A stretch of DNA of 64,000 nt from positions 744,001 to 808,000 of the forward strand of contig JAPDRO010000008.1 of NCBI GenBank assembly GCA_030247885.1. Reading direction: 5' to 3'. Below, in pieces: positions 20,927-33,736 of this stretch. This DNA comes from Taxawa tesnikishii (nom. ined.). Lineage: Eukaryota > Ascomycota > Dothideomycetes > Dothideales. The position numbers and the translations under genes are program-made. Numbering within the stretch: position 1 is the stretch's first letter; each line of letters opens with the position of its first letter. The notes below the pieces were generated by a model. The model was not told the origin of the DNA, searched no databases, and saw nothing but the letters and a program-made list of their open reading frames with translations.

Positions 20927-23900
20927 ATGGCTTCAGAAGAACCCAAACACAAAGTCGGCCGCCGGCTCACCAAAAAGCGCCGTGAACCAGGCAGAATTTC
21001 CATGGACATACCGGAAAGGTTTCGCAACGACGATGACGAGCACGAGGAGGCCGGTGCTCCCAAGGCCGACAACCCTCCCCTTATGCACCAGAGCATCTTT
21101 GGCATGATTGCGGCCGCCCAATCCACCACCAACTTCAACTCCAGACCATTTCCAGACATTGAGAGCGAGAGCGAAGAGGAGGATGGTATAAAGCAGACTA
21201 TCGAAGAAGAGCCAAGCACAGCTGCAGGCCGTGGCAGAGTAGAGCCAAGTGTACAGGTCGGTGGGAGCAAGCATAAGAAGAAGCTCTCCGAGCACAAACT
21301 GTTAAGGTCGCTTCCTGGCATCAGGCCCAGGGCTGGAAAAGACAAGAGCCGGGTGCCGTCCACAAGTAATTCCCTTTCGCCCAGAAGCTCTCCAGCTCCT
21401 TCGCAGCCCTCACCATCGCCTCCAGCCGAGCAAAGTGGAGTTATACGCAAGGACGCGCCAGTCATGAGCCAGATGTTGCAGGCGCGGGCTAAGGCAGGTA
21501 TCGACTCCTCACAGTCTACTCTTACGGCTCCGAAGGATCAAGCGGAAGGCGTTGGGTCTCAAAAGAAAGCACCACTTGCTTTACCGGAAGCTCTCAAGGA
21601 GATTTTCCAGTTCGATGAGCCTGAAGAGGTCATCCAAGGTGAGCCGTCGTAGCTAGTGGACACGGCGGCAGCATGACTGATGGTTATACAGAATATCCAT
21701 GTTGGTATCTCCAGAGTGTGCTCCTTCAGGGGTACATGTACATCACCCAGCGCCATGTTTGTTTTTACGCGTATCTGCAAAAGAAGAGCGTAAGCAGCCG
21801 TCAAATACCTCTTTCGTATATCTGGATCTGACTTGTACAGAGCACCGTCAAGTCCGGTCACCTGTCAAAACGCGGCAAGCAAAACCCAAGATATCATCGC
21901 TATTGGTTTGTTCTGAAGGGTGATGTGTTCTCGTATTACATCGACGCCGCAAACCCGTATTTTCCGAGTGGAAGCATTGATCTCCGCTACGGCATATCTG
22001 CTGAGTTGATCAAGGAGAAGGACAAGAGCAAAGACCCCACTTACTTTACGGTAACTACAGACAAGCGAACCTACTACTTCAAGGCCGACAGCGAGCAGAG
22101 CGCGAAAGAATGGGTCAAGCAACTTCAAAAGGTTATATTCCGGTCCCACAATGACGGAGACAGCATCAAGATTTCACTGCCAATCGACAATATTATCGAC
22201 GTGGAAGAAAACCCGGTCATCGACTTTGCCGAAACCATCAAGATTAGAGTCATCGACAATGATGAGACCTACGCAGTCGACGAGTACTTCTTCTCCTTTT
22301 TCAGCTTCGGAAAAGATGCCTTGGAAGTTCTCAAGGTCATGACTCAGGACTCGAGCGCGCAAAAGGCTCTAGGTGGCCCCTCAATGTCTCCGGCGCCGTC
22401 CCGCCGACCGTCTATAACAGTACGTAAAGGCTCCAGGTTATCAATGCAATTGCCAGACGCTCCCATTCAGGAGAACGTACGCGCCACTCTGTCGCCAATG
22501 TCACCGATCAGTCCGCGTGTGAGTGGCGAATTCAACCGCTCGACAAGCTTCAACATGGGACGGCGTAGTATGGATCGTGGCCGACAGAGCTTCGACAAAG
22601 GTAGACGCAGTGTCAGCGCTGCTAGTGCTGTGAGCTTCAGCCGCAGCAGACGTGGTGACAAGTCTCCCTTGTCGCAGGGTGAGAAGGACGAGACAGAGTC
22701 GTACTTTACGTCCTCAGAGCACACGCACCAGTCTGCGACCATTGAATCTCTGGGGACAAGCGAGGGCTCGGCTAGCCAAATCCTTAGCGGCAGCGGAGTC
22801 TTCTCAGAACCGACTCTCAGGAAGCCTCCGCCCCAGCGGTCGATCTCCGGTGCTACTATCAACCGGTTACGCAGAGAATCCCAGGACACCGCAAGGTCTC
22901 CGAGTCGGGAACACGTACGTGTGCACCCGCCAACACGGTCGCAGACAGAGCAAAGCCTCCTCAGCAGACCGTCACTTTCAAGAAACCAGACGATCGCCAC
23001 AGAGAAGGCGGCAGAAGAACAAGCACAGAAATCGTCGTACTCGGATTCGTCTGCCTTGAGCGGGTTAATGCGAGCTTATCCGTTCCGGGCGTCCGCAGGG
23101 TTTGCAGGCTACATCAAGAGCTCCGGAAAACGAGTGACTAACCTACTTGGCACATCTCCTATGGGATATTACGAGAAAGTTTCAGGGATGCTCGCGGGAC
23201 ATACCAAGCATTACACGGACGCCGACGCCCTTATGGGCGAAGACCATGTTCATGATGCTGACGACGATATCGATGGGCTGGAGGCCGGACGTCGCTTCAG
23301 GGAGCATTTTGCCCTGCCAGACACCGAGAAGCTAGAAGCAGCCTATTTCGGATCTTTGCAGCGTGTCCTGCCACTGTACGGCAAGATATACATTGGATCG
23401 CGCACCTTCTGTTTTCGCAGTCTCCTCCCTGGAACCAGAACCAAGCTTGTAGTCCCGATCAAGGACATCCTGAACGTCAACAAAGAGAAGAGCTTCCGGT
23501 GGGGCAGACCCGGCATGGTTGTAGTCATTCGTGGCCACGAAGAGATTTTCTTCGAGTTTAAGAGCACCGAGATCCGTGACGATTGCACGGTCACCGTGCT
23601 TCGTTCGCTTGATCGTGTCAGGTTTGCACATGAGTCTGTCATATTCAGTCAAGAAGAGAAGGAGGATGCCGAAGTTGCTGCTGCCGAGAACGAGCTCTTG
23701 CAAGAAGCCAGACAAGACGGTTACGCTGACCATGACATACAATTGCCTCGCAAGATCGATCAAACAGGTACGCAAGAATCGGATGGAAACCACAAGGACT
23801 ACGCTGACCGAAGTGCAGAACCGGATGCTCCTACAATCCTTTTCGACGATCCTGCCGCGTCTGTGCTTGACTTCAAGCCACAGGAGTCGCTCCGCATCAC

Positions 23901-25458
23901 GTGTTTGACGATCGGAAGCCGTGGCGATGTGCAACCATATATTGCTCTTTGCAAGGGCCTTTTAGCGGAAGGCCACAAGCCCAAGATTGCCACTCATGGA
24001 GAATTCGAGCCGTGGGTTAGAAAGCATGGCATCGACTTTGCGCCCGTTGAGGGCGATCCAGCGGAGCTCATGAGGATCTGTGTGGAGAATGGCATGTTCA
24101 CACCGTCCTTTCTATACGAGGCAAACACCAAGGTGAGCATTGCTTTGCTCAGGGCCCGTTACATTGCTAACAACGTGCAGTTCCGTGTCTTCGTTGAGAA
24201 GTTGTTAACAACTGCTTGGACTGCCTGCCAGGACAGTGACCTCCTTGTTGAGAGCCCTTCCGCAATGGCCGGAATTCATATTGCGGAAGCTCTCGGAATC
24301 CCTTATTTTCGAGCCTTCACTATGCCGTGGACTCGCACTCGCGCCTATCCTCATGCTTTTGCCGTGCCGAATCACAAGATGGGAGGTGCTTACAACTACA
24401 TGACATACGTCCTATTCGACAACATATTTTGGCAATCGACGGCGTCCCAGGTTAACCGGTGGCGACGGAAGACCCTGGGGCTGCGGCCCACGCATCTAGA
24501 CAAGTTGCAGATCAACAAAGTGCCGTTCTTGTATAACTTTTCGCCCAGCGTCGTAGTGCCTCCGCTCGACTTCAGCCACTGGATCCGCGTGACAGGGTAC
24601 TGGTTCCTCGACGAGGGCAACACAAACTGGACGCCGCAGCCTGGGCTTCTTGCCTTCATCAAGAAGGCCAGAGACGACAACATGCCGCTCGTATACATCG
24701 GATTTGGGTCTGTGGTCGTGTCCGATTCGGCGCAAATGACGCAGAACATTATCTCGGCAGTCCTTAAGGCCGACGTCCGCTGCATCCTCTCTAAAGGCTG
24801 GTCTGACCGCTTGGACAAGAAAGATGCCAACGTCTCTGAAGTCCCGCTACCCGACTGTATATTCCAGATAAGTTCTGCGCCACACGACTGGCTGTTCCGC
24901 CAGATTGACGCAGCTGTTCACCATGGAGGGGCGGGAACCACAGGTGCCAGTCTGAGAGCGGGTGTTCCGACGATAATCAAACCCTTCTTCGGCGATCAAT
25001 TCTTCTTCGGCAGCAGGGTTGAAGACTTGGGTGTAGGCATCCATATCAAACGAGTTACAGAGAACACGCTGGGACGCGCGCTATGGATTGCTACGCACGA
25101 TGAGCGCATGAAGGAGAAAGCAAGAGTTCTGGGTGAGCAGATTCGAAGCGAAGACGGTGTGGGTAATGCGATCAAAGCCATTTACCGCGACATGGAGTAT
25201 GCGCGCACTCTGATCAAGAAGCGTGAACCCCTTACTGGCAATCAGGCAAGCAACGAAGGCGACGATGACGATGTCGACGCCGACGCTGAGGAGAGCTGGA
25301 CTTTTGTTGAGGGCGACAGTGATCCTGAACCCACCAGCCCCACGATCAGAAGTAGTATGACCGGCTTCACGTGGGACGAGATGCGGAGCAGGAGCGGCTC
25401 GAGACGGACTTCAGGAATGGCACTGGGGAGTTTGGCATTGAAGGGGAGCGGAAGGTAG
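20927..25458 (+). CDS. ATG26: Sterol 3-beta-glucosyltransferase ATG26
   Basis: Three exons (20927-21638, 21692-21789, 21841-25458), 1475 residues, frame intact. Order: basic, disordered N-terminus; first GRAM domain starting [17 protein letters not shown] domain at about 275-375 ([20 protein letters not shown]); Ser-rich spacer; second GRAM at about 750-830 ([18 protein letters not shown]); N-terminal glycosyltransferase-28 fold from about 953 ([20 protein letters not shown]); and the UDP-sugar site [15 protein letters not shown] at about 1296. It transfers glucose from UDP-glucose to ergosterol at membranes; in some fungi it is needed for pexophagy and host invasion, in others it is dispensable for autophagy. 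The introns are 53 and 51 bases. Length fits the family (1200-1500). Confidence 0.95.
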
Positions 25459-25987
25459 GTGATGAGATGCAAGAGGCGGCGCAATTTGTTCGTTCACAGA
25501 GGGGCTTAATTTTGTTTCTGCCTGCAAACTTGTGCAGCAGCGGGATTCATGGTAATGCTGGTTGAAAGGCGTAAGGGAGAGCATTTCTCTTACGCGCGTG
25601 CAACGACTGGATGATACTGCAGTACTTAGGTTCTAGACTAGCAGGGAAGCTGGAGAGGCGTTTGGCGGTTGACCCTGGGAATGCTGGAAATGATTCGACT
25701 CTAGATACCTACTAGTAATGATGTCTTCTCATGGACAAATGGGACTTCTTTCGGACGGCGTCAGGATAGACATACAAACAGCATCAACCTGACGGAAGAT
25801 TCATGTTGATGTTCGTGGAATTCTTCTAGAACACGTACACGCGTCTTCGGGTGTCTAATGAGGCGTAGGGAAACAAGAAAATCCACATACGTCATATATT
25901 TCTATCACATGAACGAAACCAACTCATGACTTGTACTTACCTCTACTCTAGGATCCCTGCATTTCAGTCCTTGTTCCACATTCAAGC
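25459..25987. other. Intergenic region ATG26 to DUF1769 gene
   Basis: 529 bases, no coding signal; 3' UTR and next promoter. Confidence 0.45.
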
Positions 25988-27231
25988 ATGGCCTCTCTCA
26001 TCAAGAACAAGATTTCGGAAAAAGTGAGCGGTGGCAGCAGTTCATCCGGTGGGAGCCCCCAAACCGACAGCGAAATTGCCAACAAGTACAAGCTGCGAGT
26101 CACTGCAGGAAGCTCCTACGACCGCTCAACAGAGAAAGTCATCTCTGTCAACAGCTCGCAGCCATGTTTCATAGAGAACGAGTTCCTCAGGGCAAAGATC
26201 AAAGTCAGGGTACGGGACTATCACGGCTTGCCCCAGGGCTCTAAGCAGCACAGCTCGTACTTTGATGATCCCATGCACAGCAAGGACTTGTATAGCATTG
26301 GGTTCTCCTTTGTGCCAAAAAGGACATACCCAGCTCGGACTTGGTGTGGGGCAATGATTTCGACCACCCTGTTCGGGACAAGTTGCCGCCAGGCTTCAAC
26401 ACGGCGTTCAAGATAGCCAAAGAGTTTGTCGATCCCGGGTTGAGCTGCGATGCTTATGCCGACAAGCCGTGGTTGTATGGTCCGGCCCTGAGTTGTTGGT
26501 TCGCTTTTGTTGTAGGGGACAAGTACGACAACAAAGACTTCCCGGCGCCAGACGATGAGAACCCCATGAAGGAAGGTGGTGACGGCAGTGGCGAGTCCAT
26601 ACGACAGGATCTCAACATGCCTCCTACAGGGGATAAACGGAGGAAGTTCTTCTTGGATGCAGCAAACAGACAGAAGTTCACGTTCGAGAAGGGACGCTGT
26701 TACCAAGGCGACTTCTTCAATCCATACGTCGACTTCAGCAACTATTCGCTCAAGCTTCCGGGCTTCTCCCTCAACGTGTTGCGGTACGTGGGCGATCAGA
26801 GCCACAGACTACGGTATACGTTCAAGAACGTCAAGACCGACGAGGTCATGTTTGTCGTTGTGTTCACGTTACTTTATGGAGAGCAGTTGGAAAAGGCATT
26901 AAGCGAAGGTACGGAAGAAGCTGAACAGGACCGGGAGCCGGAGGGTGCTGACCCAAGCGAGGCCATGCAAGACGAAAGCCGCGGAAAATCGAGATCAGAA
27001 AAGGAGTCATCAGAGCAGCAGGCCAGAGAAGGGGCGAGCCCAGCTGAGCGAGAAGCCGACGGGACAGACAAAGGTCGGACGGAAGGGGAGAAGGAGATTC
27101 CAGAATCAAGTCGCGATAAGGTCCAGAAACACCTAACGGAGCACCGCGATAATGGAAAAGACATCAGCCAACGGCTTGACAATACAGCGACTGCGCATAG
27201 ATCTGAACAAGAGCCGGACATCATGAAGTGA
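25988..27231 (+). CDS. DUF1769 domain protein
   Basis: Single exon, about 414 residues. The DUF1769 core covers roughly residues 30-290: KYKLRVTAGSSYDRSTEKVI, SFVPK, DLVWGNDFDHPVRDKLPPGF, DPGLSCDAYADKPWLYGPAL, and NYSLKLPGFSLNVLRYVGDQ. The C-terminal 120 residues are a charged, Glu/Lys-rich tail. The core may bind lipid or membrane, but no function is established that I can name. One base appears missing from the A run 26317-26321: FVPK changes frame and regains sense as KDIPSSDLVW when one A is added. Without this the gene would wrongly be split in two. Confidence 0.85.
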
Positions 27232-28050
27232 CGGACTGGATGCCTTGAACGAATTGTCCAGCGTGCTGCTGCCTGCCTCGGGCTCTCACCGTCAAGGCAA
27301 ACACTCAGAAAGCGGCTTTGTGGGAGACACGCGGTTGCTATGCAGACCCGAGCATGACTGTACTGCGTCAACCTCACGTCCGCACAAACTGCAAACCATG
27401 ACGTGTTTCGTGCTGCTCTACAAACGAGCGGACTTGTCAGCCAAACAGACACTTACGTGTCGGGTGTCGTGGCCATGTGACGGCCCAAAACGAGGGTTGT
27501 CCGTTTGCGGTTAGAGCTCAAGTGTGGGCATGAGCGTTTGAACGATTGCTTTGCATTGAAACGCCTGAATGTTGTGTAAGAGTAACGGATGATGTCTTTC
27601 GCGGCGGAGTGGAGCAGATCCAAGCCATATCGAGCAGAGAGTAGTTGCTATGCACGTCCTTATTGCCATTGCAAATGCCAAATTTGTGTACCGATCTGCG
27701 AGATGCCCTTTCGAGACTCCGCGCAAGCCAAGTTCTGCCTAGCGATGCGTCACAATAGCCCTTCTTGGGAGACTCTCGGTGGGTGGAGATCAAACCCCTA
27801 CAGGTTGGGTATGTTGCTACCGGTCCAGGCGTCCGTGCTCCACTCCGTACCCTGGAACAGCGGCGACCATGGCATGCTCATGTCCATATCGAAGAAGATG
27901 TTCGAGTTCAACGTCAAATCGTCCGGCTTTTCCCCTAGTCAACACACGTTACACCAAGAGAGGATGCCAAGTTAGGACTCACCAATGCTAATCCATCAGC
28001 CATTCCCGGAGCCTGGTCAGTTGCCGCAGGCTCTAAGCTGCTACGACTGT
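27232..28050. other. Convergent 3' region
   Basis: About 820 bases between the convergent DUF1769 (+) and Zn2Cys6 (-) genes. Small open frames on both strands carry no known domain. Confidence 0.4.
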
Positions 28051-30384
28051 CTACGGCGACGGCCGAATCTGGGCCTCCGCCATCTTCACACAGTCCAGGG
28101 GCGGATCGTCCATCTTCTTCGCCTCCTCGATGGCTATCTTGCTCTTCTCAACTACCTCTTCCATTGCCCTTTGCATTGCCGTAATCATGGGCGTCGCTTC
28201 AGGCGCATTGATGTCAACATCCTGCACGCCCAACTCTCCACATATCCGCAGACGTTCTTCCAGCCCCCGCGTCAGCGCAGAAAGAATCATCAACTCCTTA
28301 GCGGAGCGGGGCGACCATGGGTATCCTTGTTCCATTAGCTTGAGTGATGTATACAAAGTACTGAAGAGGGTCGGAATGTCGAGATTGAGACGCTCGACCA
28401 AAGGACGTTGAGTGTTGATGGTAGGCTCCGGCCGATGTTGGCTGAGCTTGAGCAGAATGCACACCGCGACATAGAAATTGCAACGGAGGAGTGCAAACAC
28501 AAACTGCGTCCAGGCCCCGCGAGCGGATGGAGCGGACTTTGAGATGAGCGTGAAAAGCTGGGCTTGGTAACCGAGGATCGCTTGACCTGATTTGAGGAGC
28601 GCGTGTTGGGCGCTGTATCGAATCTCTGCATCGGGGTGGTCGGAAAATGGTAGATGCAGTACGCCTATCATCCGATAATTGCAGCAGTCGAAAACAGCTC
28701 GCTGGATAGCTGCAGGTATACCGTAGGCCGTGCCGAAAGAGACGGGATCGGCGCTGTTCGGTGCGGCAACAGGCGGAAGGGTCAATTCCTCCAAGCGCTG
28801 TTGGAGGTTGGAAAGGTCTGCAGCAGACACAGAAGCTTTGTCGGAATGACTTAAATGTATGACTCGTGCCCAGTCAGGCATTGCGCTGTACCGGCGTTGC
28901 TCATAGTTCGGCCAGAATTGGACAGCTGTATCTGGTTCTCGGACGTCATAATCCGAATCTCTAAGCAGAAATGGCATGCCGCTCTGCAGAGAATGATCCA
29001 AATCCAGATAGCAGTAGGTCATCCACAGCTGCAGTCATGGTTAGCACATCAGGTTGTCAGGCGATGGAACATGTATAGCCTACCCTTCTTCTCGTTTCAG
29101 CGTCGTCTTGCACCGAGATACGATTGACCGTATCAGGGTCGCGTGTCATGTCGCGGATGAAACCAGGATCGCGATGCAGACCCATGGTAAAAGCCATGCG
29201 GTTCGCCAAGGCCAATAGTCCACTTCCCACGTCGTTCCCATCTATCCAGTCGAGAGCTAGAGACTCGGAGAGAATAGTGATGAGTAGTGTCTGAAAATGC
29301 GCCAGACACGGTCTCCTTGCCCTTACAGACGGTGTCCTTCCAGATGTCAAATGGCAGAAATTTAGCGACCTAACAAAGTTCATCATTTCTTTCCCACGAA
29401 CTCGACCTTTTGCTACTGGAAATCCCTCTGGCAACGGTATGACCGGAAGTTGGTGTCCCAGGGCGATTACAGCAAGAAACAGGCCAAGCCATTGCGTTCT
29501 CGGGGCTTCTTTTTCTTCCCAGAAAGCTGCTACCTCGGTCCGGAATATGTCTGGATCCACGATCGGATGTACCGCATTGGCGGTGTTGAGAAATCGAAGA
29601 ATAAGGATTTCACATACTTCACGATCGGGTAACATCCCGCGTATGGTGGCTTCGAGGTCGGTAGATGGAGGATTTGGTGGCACCATATCAAGCATCGTTT
29701 GCACTCGGAAACTTTTGAACTGCTTTTCGACATCACGGAGCGAATGCCATTGACCTGCGAACGCTTTCATCCATAGAGTTTTGACGGACTTTACTACGCG
29801 TTAGGACCCAGAGATGCATCTCAAACAAGCCTAAGCCTGCATCCACTTACATCGTGCTGAACCATGCTCCATCCAGTCTTGCCGATGTAGTAGATGACAG
29901 ATATGCACTTCTTAGACACGTTGGGTTCCGAGTAAGGGTTCGTGTTTTCGACGGCACGTTGAGTCGTGACAGAATTTCCGTCGGCAGTAGCACGCTGTCC
30001 GAAAGCAGATGTTGGCACAGGAGCCTTCGTTTGGCCATCACCTACCTTCGCGGCCAAGCTGTCAGCTACGCGCTCCAGCCTCTCGAGTCTGCGTTCAACG
30101 GTCATAGAGTGCACTGTGGCATGCTCCGGAATGCTGCCATGGGCGCTGCCGTTCTCTCCATCTCCACTCGTGGCATCATCCACTATATTGCCAGGTTCGG
30201 CAACACCGTAGACGCACTCAGCTTTGTCGCGCACGCATGTACTGCAAGGCCGCTGCTTGTCGCAGGCGACTTTTCGCGCACGGCATTGTTGGCACGATAC
30301 TGGGATTCTGTTGCGCTTTCGCTTCTGGCCCGCCAACTGCGTAGTCGCGTATGTATCCGGTGTGAGGTTCTGCATTCGCTGCAT
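28051..30384 (-). CDS. Zn2Cys6 transcription factor with fungal_trans domain
   Basis: Three exons (30384-29851, 29788-29084, 29028-28051), about 738 residues, intact. The N-terminal cluster SCQQCRARKVACDKQRPC continues STCVRDKAEC, giving CX2CX6CX5CX2CX6C, followed by a coiled-coil MTVERRLERLERVADSLAAK. The middle region (FLNTANAVHPIVDPDIFR, then MAFTMGLHRDPG and the downstream ETRRRLWMTYCYLDL) is the fungal-specific transcription factor domain, which in this class often senses pathway signals. Introns are 62 and 55 bases, both phase 0. The start is the ATG at 30382-30384; the frame runs further only through a GTG. Target genes are unknown and no biosynthetic neighbours are seen. Confidence 0.9.
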
Positions 30385-30727
30385 GCTTTTGAAAGGGGCG
30401 AGATGGAACACCTTTACTGCCCTGTTTAAAACACTTCTGGGGAACGCGTTTCGCGCAGAAGACTGGACGATCGTTCCAAGAGGTAGATATAAGGTCGACC
30501 GTAGTTAGCGTGACCCTACGATGAGCAGTCAAACTCATGAATCTGGCACATGCTCAGCGCTGTTAAGCGCGCGGAAACGAATAGCCGCCAGCAACCGCCG
30601 CCTGCATGGCATCGATCATCTGAAGCCGTCAATCACTAGGCATTAGCAACCAGCTACCATTTCCAAACGCATATTGGCCATATCATGTCTTTGCGGCGGT
30701 AGCACACTTCGGATCAACAACACAGTG
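30385..30727. promoter_or_regulatory. Divergent promoter Zn2Cys6 gene / CMC1
   Basis: About 340 bases between divergent starts; no coding signal. Confidence 0.4.
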
Positions 30728-31298
30728 ATGGCCACAGCAACAATGTCACAATCGCAAGCTCCAAAGACCGACCTAAATCCTTCACGACAACCACTCCCGC
30801 TGTCGGCAAGTCAGGAAGCTCAAGTACGGGAGATATACCACAAGCGGGTGCGGAACAAGTGCGCGGATGAAGTTAGAGGTATGTTGTCCCTCTCCTCACT
30901 AAAGTCACTGATTGGTTCTTCACTATGCACCGCGCCACTTCCGTCAGCCTGCCGTTCTCTCACCATTGTCTTCTATGTCCACCCTCTTCATTCCTCGCAC
31001 TTCTCTTTTCTTGCTAATCTGACTGTGTGCTCTAAAAGACTTCGCCTCCTGCGCACACAACCGCACCTTCAGCGCGCCCTTTTCGTGCCGCGCGCAACGG
31101 CGGGCAATGAACTCGTGCATGCTTCAATTCGCAACGCAAGCGGAGCAGGACGCGGCTCGGGCAGAATGGTTTGCAACAAGGGACGAGCGACGGAGAGAGA
31201 GGGAAGAGAAGGAAAAGAAGAGGATTGAGCAGGAGAAGTTTCATCGCGAATGGTGGGGTCTGGATGAGGAGGGGAAAAAGAAGCTCGAAAAGGAATGA
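30728..31298 (+). CDS. CMC1: COX assembly mitochondrial protein CMC1
   Basis: Two exons (30728-30878, 31039-31298; 160-base intron, phase 1), about 136 residues. The spliced protein has the twin Cx9C pattern: CADEVRDFASC and CRAQRRAMNSC, with the intron falling inside the first motif, so neither exon alone shows it. C-terminal half is a long charged helix rich in Glu, Lys and Arg. Twin-Cx9C proteins of this type enter the intermembrane space through Mia40 and help assemble cytochrome c oxidase (copper delivery to Cox1). An alternative start is the ATG at 30743. Convergent with HPM1. Confidence 0.85.
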
Positions 31299-31646
31299 GG
31301 AAAACACGTCACTCTGGTGGGAGAAGGGAACTACAGGTGACGGGGGCTTGTGAGGTGGACGATCCGTCTAGAGAGGGAAGGAGAGCAAGTCGAAGATACT
31401 CACCACTGTGGCCGGGACGGAATCGTTTGAGAGGGTATTGTACAGCAGGGCGTGGAGTTTATGGTGTGCGCATCGAAGCATCGGGAAGGCGTTTTGGAGA
31501 AGCTCATGCAGGATCTTTTCACCACTCATATACGTTGGGAGGTCGCGGCAAGGTGAAGGGAGATGACGATATCTACAACCTCCCCAGAAGCGCGTTTAGT
31601 CCTTCGCCTAATCTTGTCTTCCTCTGTCAATACATCTGCACCTCGA
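31299..31646. other. Convergent 3' region CMC1 / HPM1
   Basis: About 350 bases between two convergent genes; 3' UTRs, nothing else seen. Confidence 0.4.
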
Positions 31647-33040
31647 CTAGCGCCCTTCCGACCCCTGATCCATTCCCGGCACGCCATGGTTCTCAACTTC
31701 ATACGCCACCGCGCCCTTCTCTCCACACGCGATCTTGAGTGCGTTCACGCTGCCCCCAACGCCAAAATACATCCGCTTCGCCGCCACAATCGCTTTTGCC
31801 ATCTTCACTCGCTTCAACAGCTCAACCAACAGCTGCACGAACTGCGTCGTGCTCGCCGGACTGTATATTGTTTCAGCGGCTAGAACCAACGTGCCCATAT
31901 CTGGAGCACTTTGAGGGATAAATGAGGCGAGCTGCGGACTCCAGGGCCCGGACAGGAAGTTGAGAGTGATGCCGGCAGCAGCCAAGTCAGATATGGCAGA
32001 CTCGAGAAGAGAAGGCGTGATTTCGAGGTCTCCGGACCCGGAGGGGTCGATGCTGGGGTTTGAGGAGAAACGCGCCCAGGTCAAGAGTACATTGGGGAGG
32101 GTGACAAGGCGGAGTACAGAAGCGTTATAGTCGGCCAGCGTGAAGGTCATGGCGAAAGAATTTTGAAGCGCGTGTTGTAACAGTGTTAGACTGGGTAGTG
32201 CAGTTCCGGCACCGAGCTGTTGACAATATGGTTAGGGTCAACGTTTGCCACATGTTTGCAGTAACCATGTGCCCCGGCGAGCACGAAAGGAGCGACGTAC
32301 CTCGATGACCTGATCTACGCGGCAGAGCTCGTCAATGTCCTTGCGCGGCCCGCGGTCGAGCAGCAGGCTTGCGAGGTCGATACTGCATTCCCACGTCTTG
32401 AACCCGCCTTCGTAGATGTTGGTCCGAATGTCTGACTTGTCGATGTCGTCGAGGGTTGTTTCAGCGCCAGCGTCGTCCTCAGCCATGAGCTGCATGCGCA
32501 CATCGAAGAGCTCGCGACGGGGAGATGGAGAATGCGGCCGGTTGGAGACTCGATGGTGGTGGAAGCATAGGCTATCCGCGATGGAAGAGTAGAGAGCTGA
32601 TGGACGATGAGTATTGTAAAAGTTGAGGAGGTAGCTATAGTGGCAATGGAGTATCATTGCAGTGATATCAAGACACAGAGTGCATCGTGGATTTGTGTAG
32701 GCCTTGAGCGATGATTGACCCCTGCAAACGTAATGAATTATAAAAGATGTATAAAATGACCATGCAAGCTCAGAAAATCGAGTTTCCCGCACCAACTGTT
32801 AACAGAAAGGAGAACAGTCAGCTGCTTGTGACCGGAACAAAGCAGAAGATGGGATATTGCTGCAATCGGAAAACCGTAAAAGAAAGTTCCCGTGCCTACC
32901 AACTCTTGTAGGTGATGAGCCTTCACTTCGGCCTGAGGAGTCTGTGGAGCAGCACTTGCAACGTGGGCGGCTGCTTCTTCGTGAACCTCATCATAGGACG
33001 TATCTATGTCGTCGCCGGAAAAATTGAAACTGAAGGCCAT
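31647..33040 (-). CDS. HPM1: Protein-histidine N-methyltransferase (HPM1/METTL18 type)
   Basis: Three exons (33040-32900, 32596-32301, 32216-31647), about 335 residues. Exon 1 is the acidic leader ending AHHLQEL; exon 2 gives LSTLPSRIAYAS, RRELFDVRMQLMAEDD, then GFKTWECSIDLASLL; exon 3 begins at the SAM-binding motif (E)LGAGTALPSL and contains MTFTLADYNASVLRLVTLPN. Family members methylate a histidine of ribosomal protein uL3 (Rpl3). Intron 1 is unusually long for this window (303 bases); intron 2 is 84. The frame breaks at the G run 32519-32522 (C run on the coding strand), where one extra base joins RILHLP to RRELFDV. C-terminus diverges from what I remember. Confidence 0.8.
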
Positions 33041-33736
33041 AATTTGATTTAGTCGTGATACGCAGCACGTTGGAGTTGTTACTGTGCTTCATCCGCGAAT
33101 TGTCTGTACGGATTTTACAACAACAAGGACTTTTGGCAAGCCGGCCGACATCTTCGCGAGGCCAACCTCTGCCCGTTGCCCAGGGAAAAGCTGCTTTGTA
33201 CACCAAACCGCTTCCCACCACTCGACTAACCTGGATCAATCCAATCACGAAGGAGAGCACTTTGGAAAAGTCGCATCCGGAACAGAGAACAGAGGCTTGC
33301 CTCGTCAGAGCGGCGCCAATTGATGTATCGCGTCTTGGACTCCTCAGTAAGGCCGTAATCTTGTATAGCAGCGCCATGAAGCGCTTGGCACCGGATCCTT
33401 TGACGGCACCGGATCCTTCGACGGAGGTAACAAGCAATCCCCGCCTCAAGGCAAGAGTATGGGACGATTGCTTACACTGTGTGCTCGCGCCGAACGTCTT
33501 GGGCGCACACATGAGACACATCTGACGCTCACTTTGCATGCAAGTTTCGGACATTGTGCCTTTCATCGCTAATGCCCGTTTCATCTTGAAAGGCAGTCGG
33601 GCATGATAAAAGACAGGTAAGAGCGGCCCTCGAGCCAGCTTTTCTCATCACTTTCTCGTTCCGTTCAATTGGCTTCTACCACACACATCAAATTCGTCCT
33701 TGGTACCAGAATAGTGCTCTATTGCCTGCAACCAAC
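33041..33736. promoter_or_regulatory. Divergent promoter region HPM1 / SDR
   Basis: About 700 bases between divergent starts. One 156-codon open frame on the plus strand (33055-33525) has no recognisable domain and atypical composition, so I do not call it. A perfect short duplication (ggcaccggatcc, 33389-33418 area) is present. Confidence 0.4.

Noticed and set aside
33055-33525. 156-codon plus-strand frame between HPM1 and the SDR
   Set aside because: No recognisable motif or intron structure; lies in a divergent promoter region.
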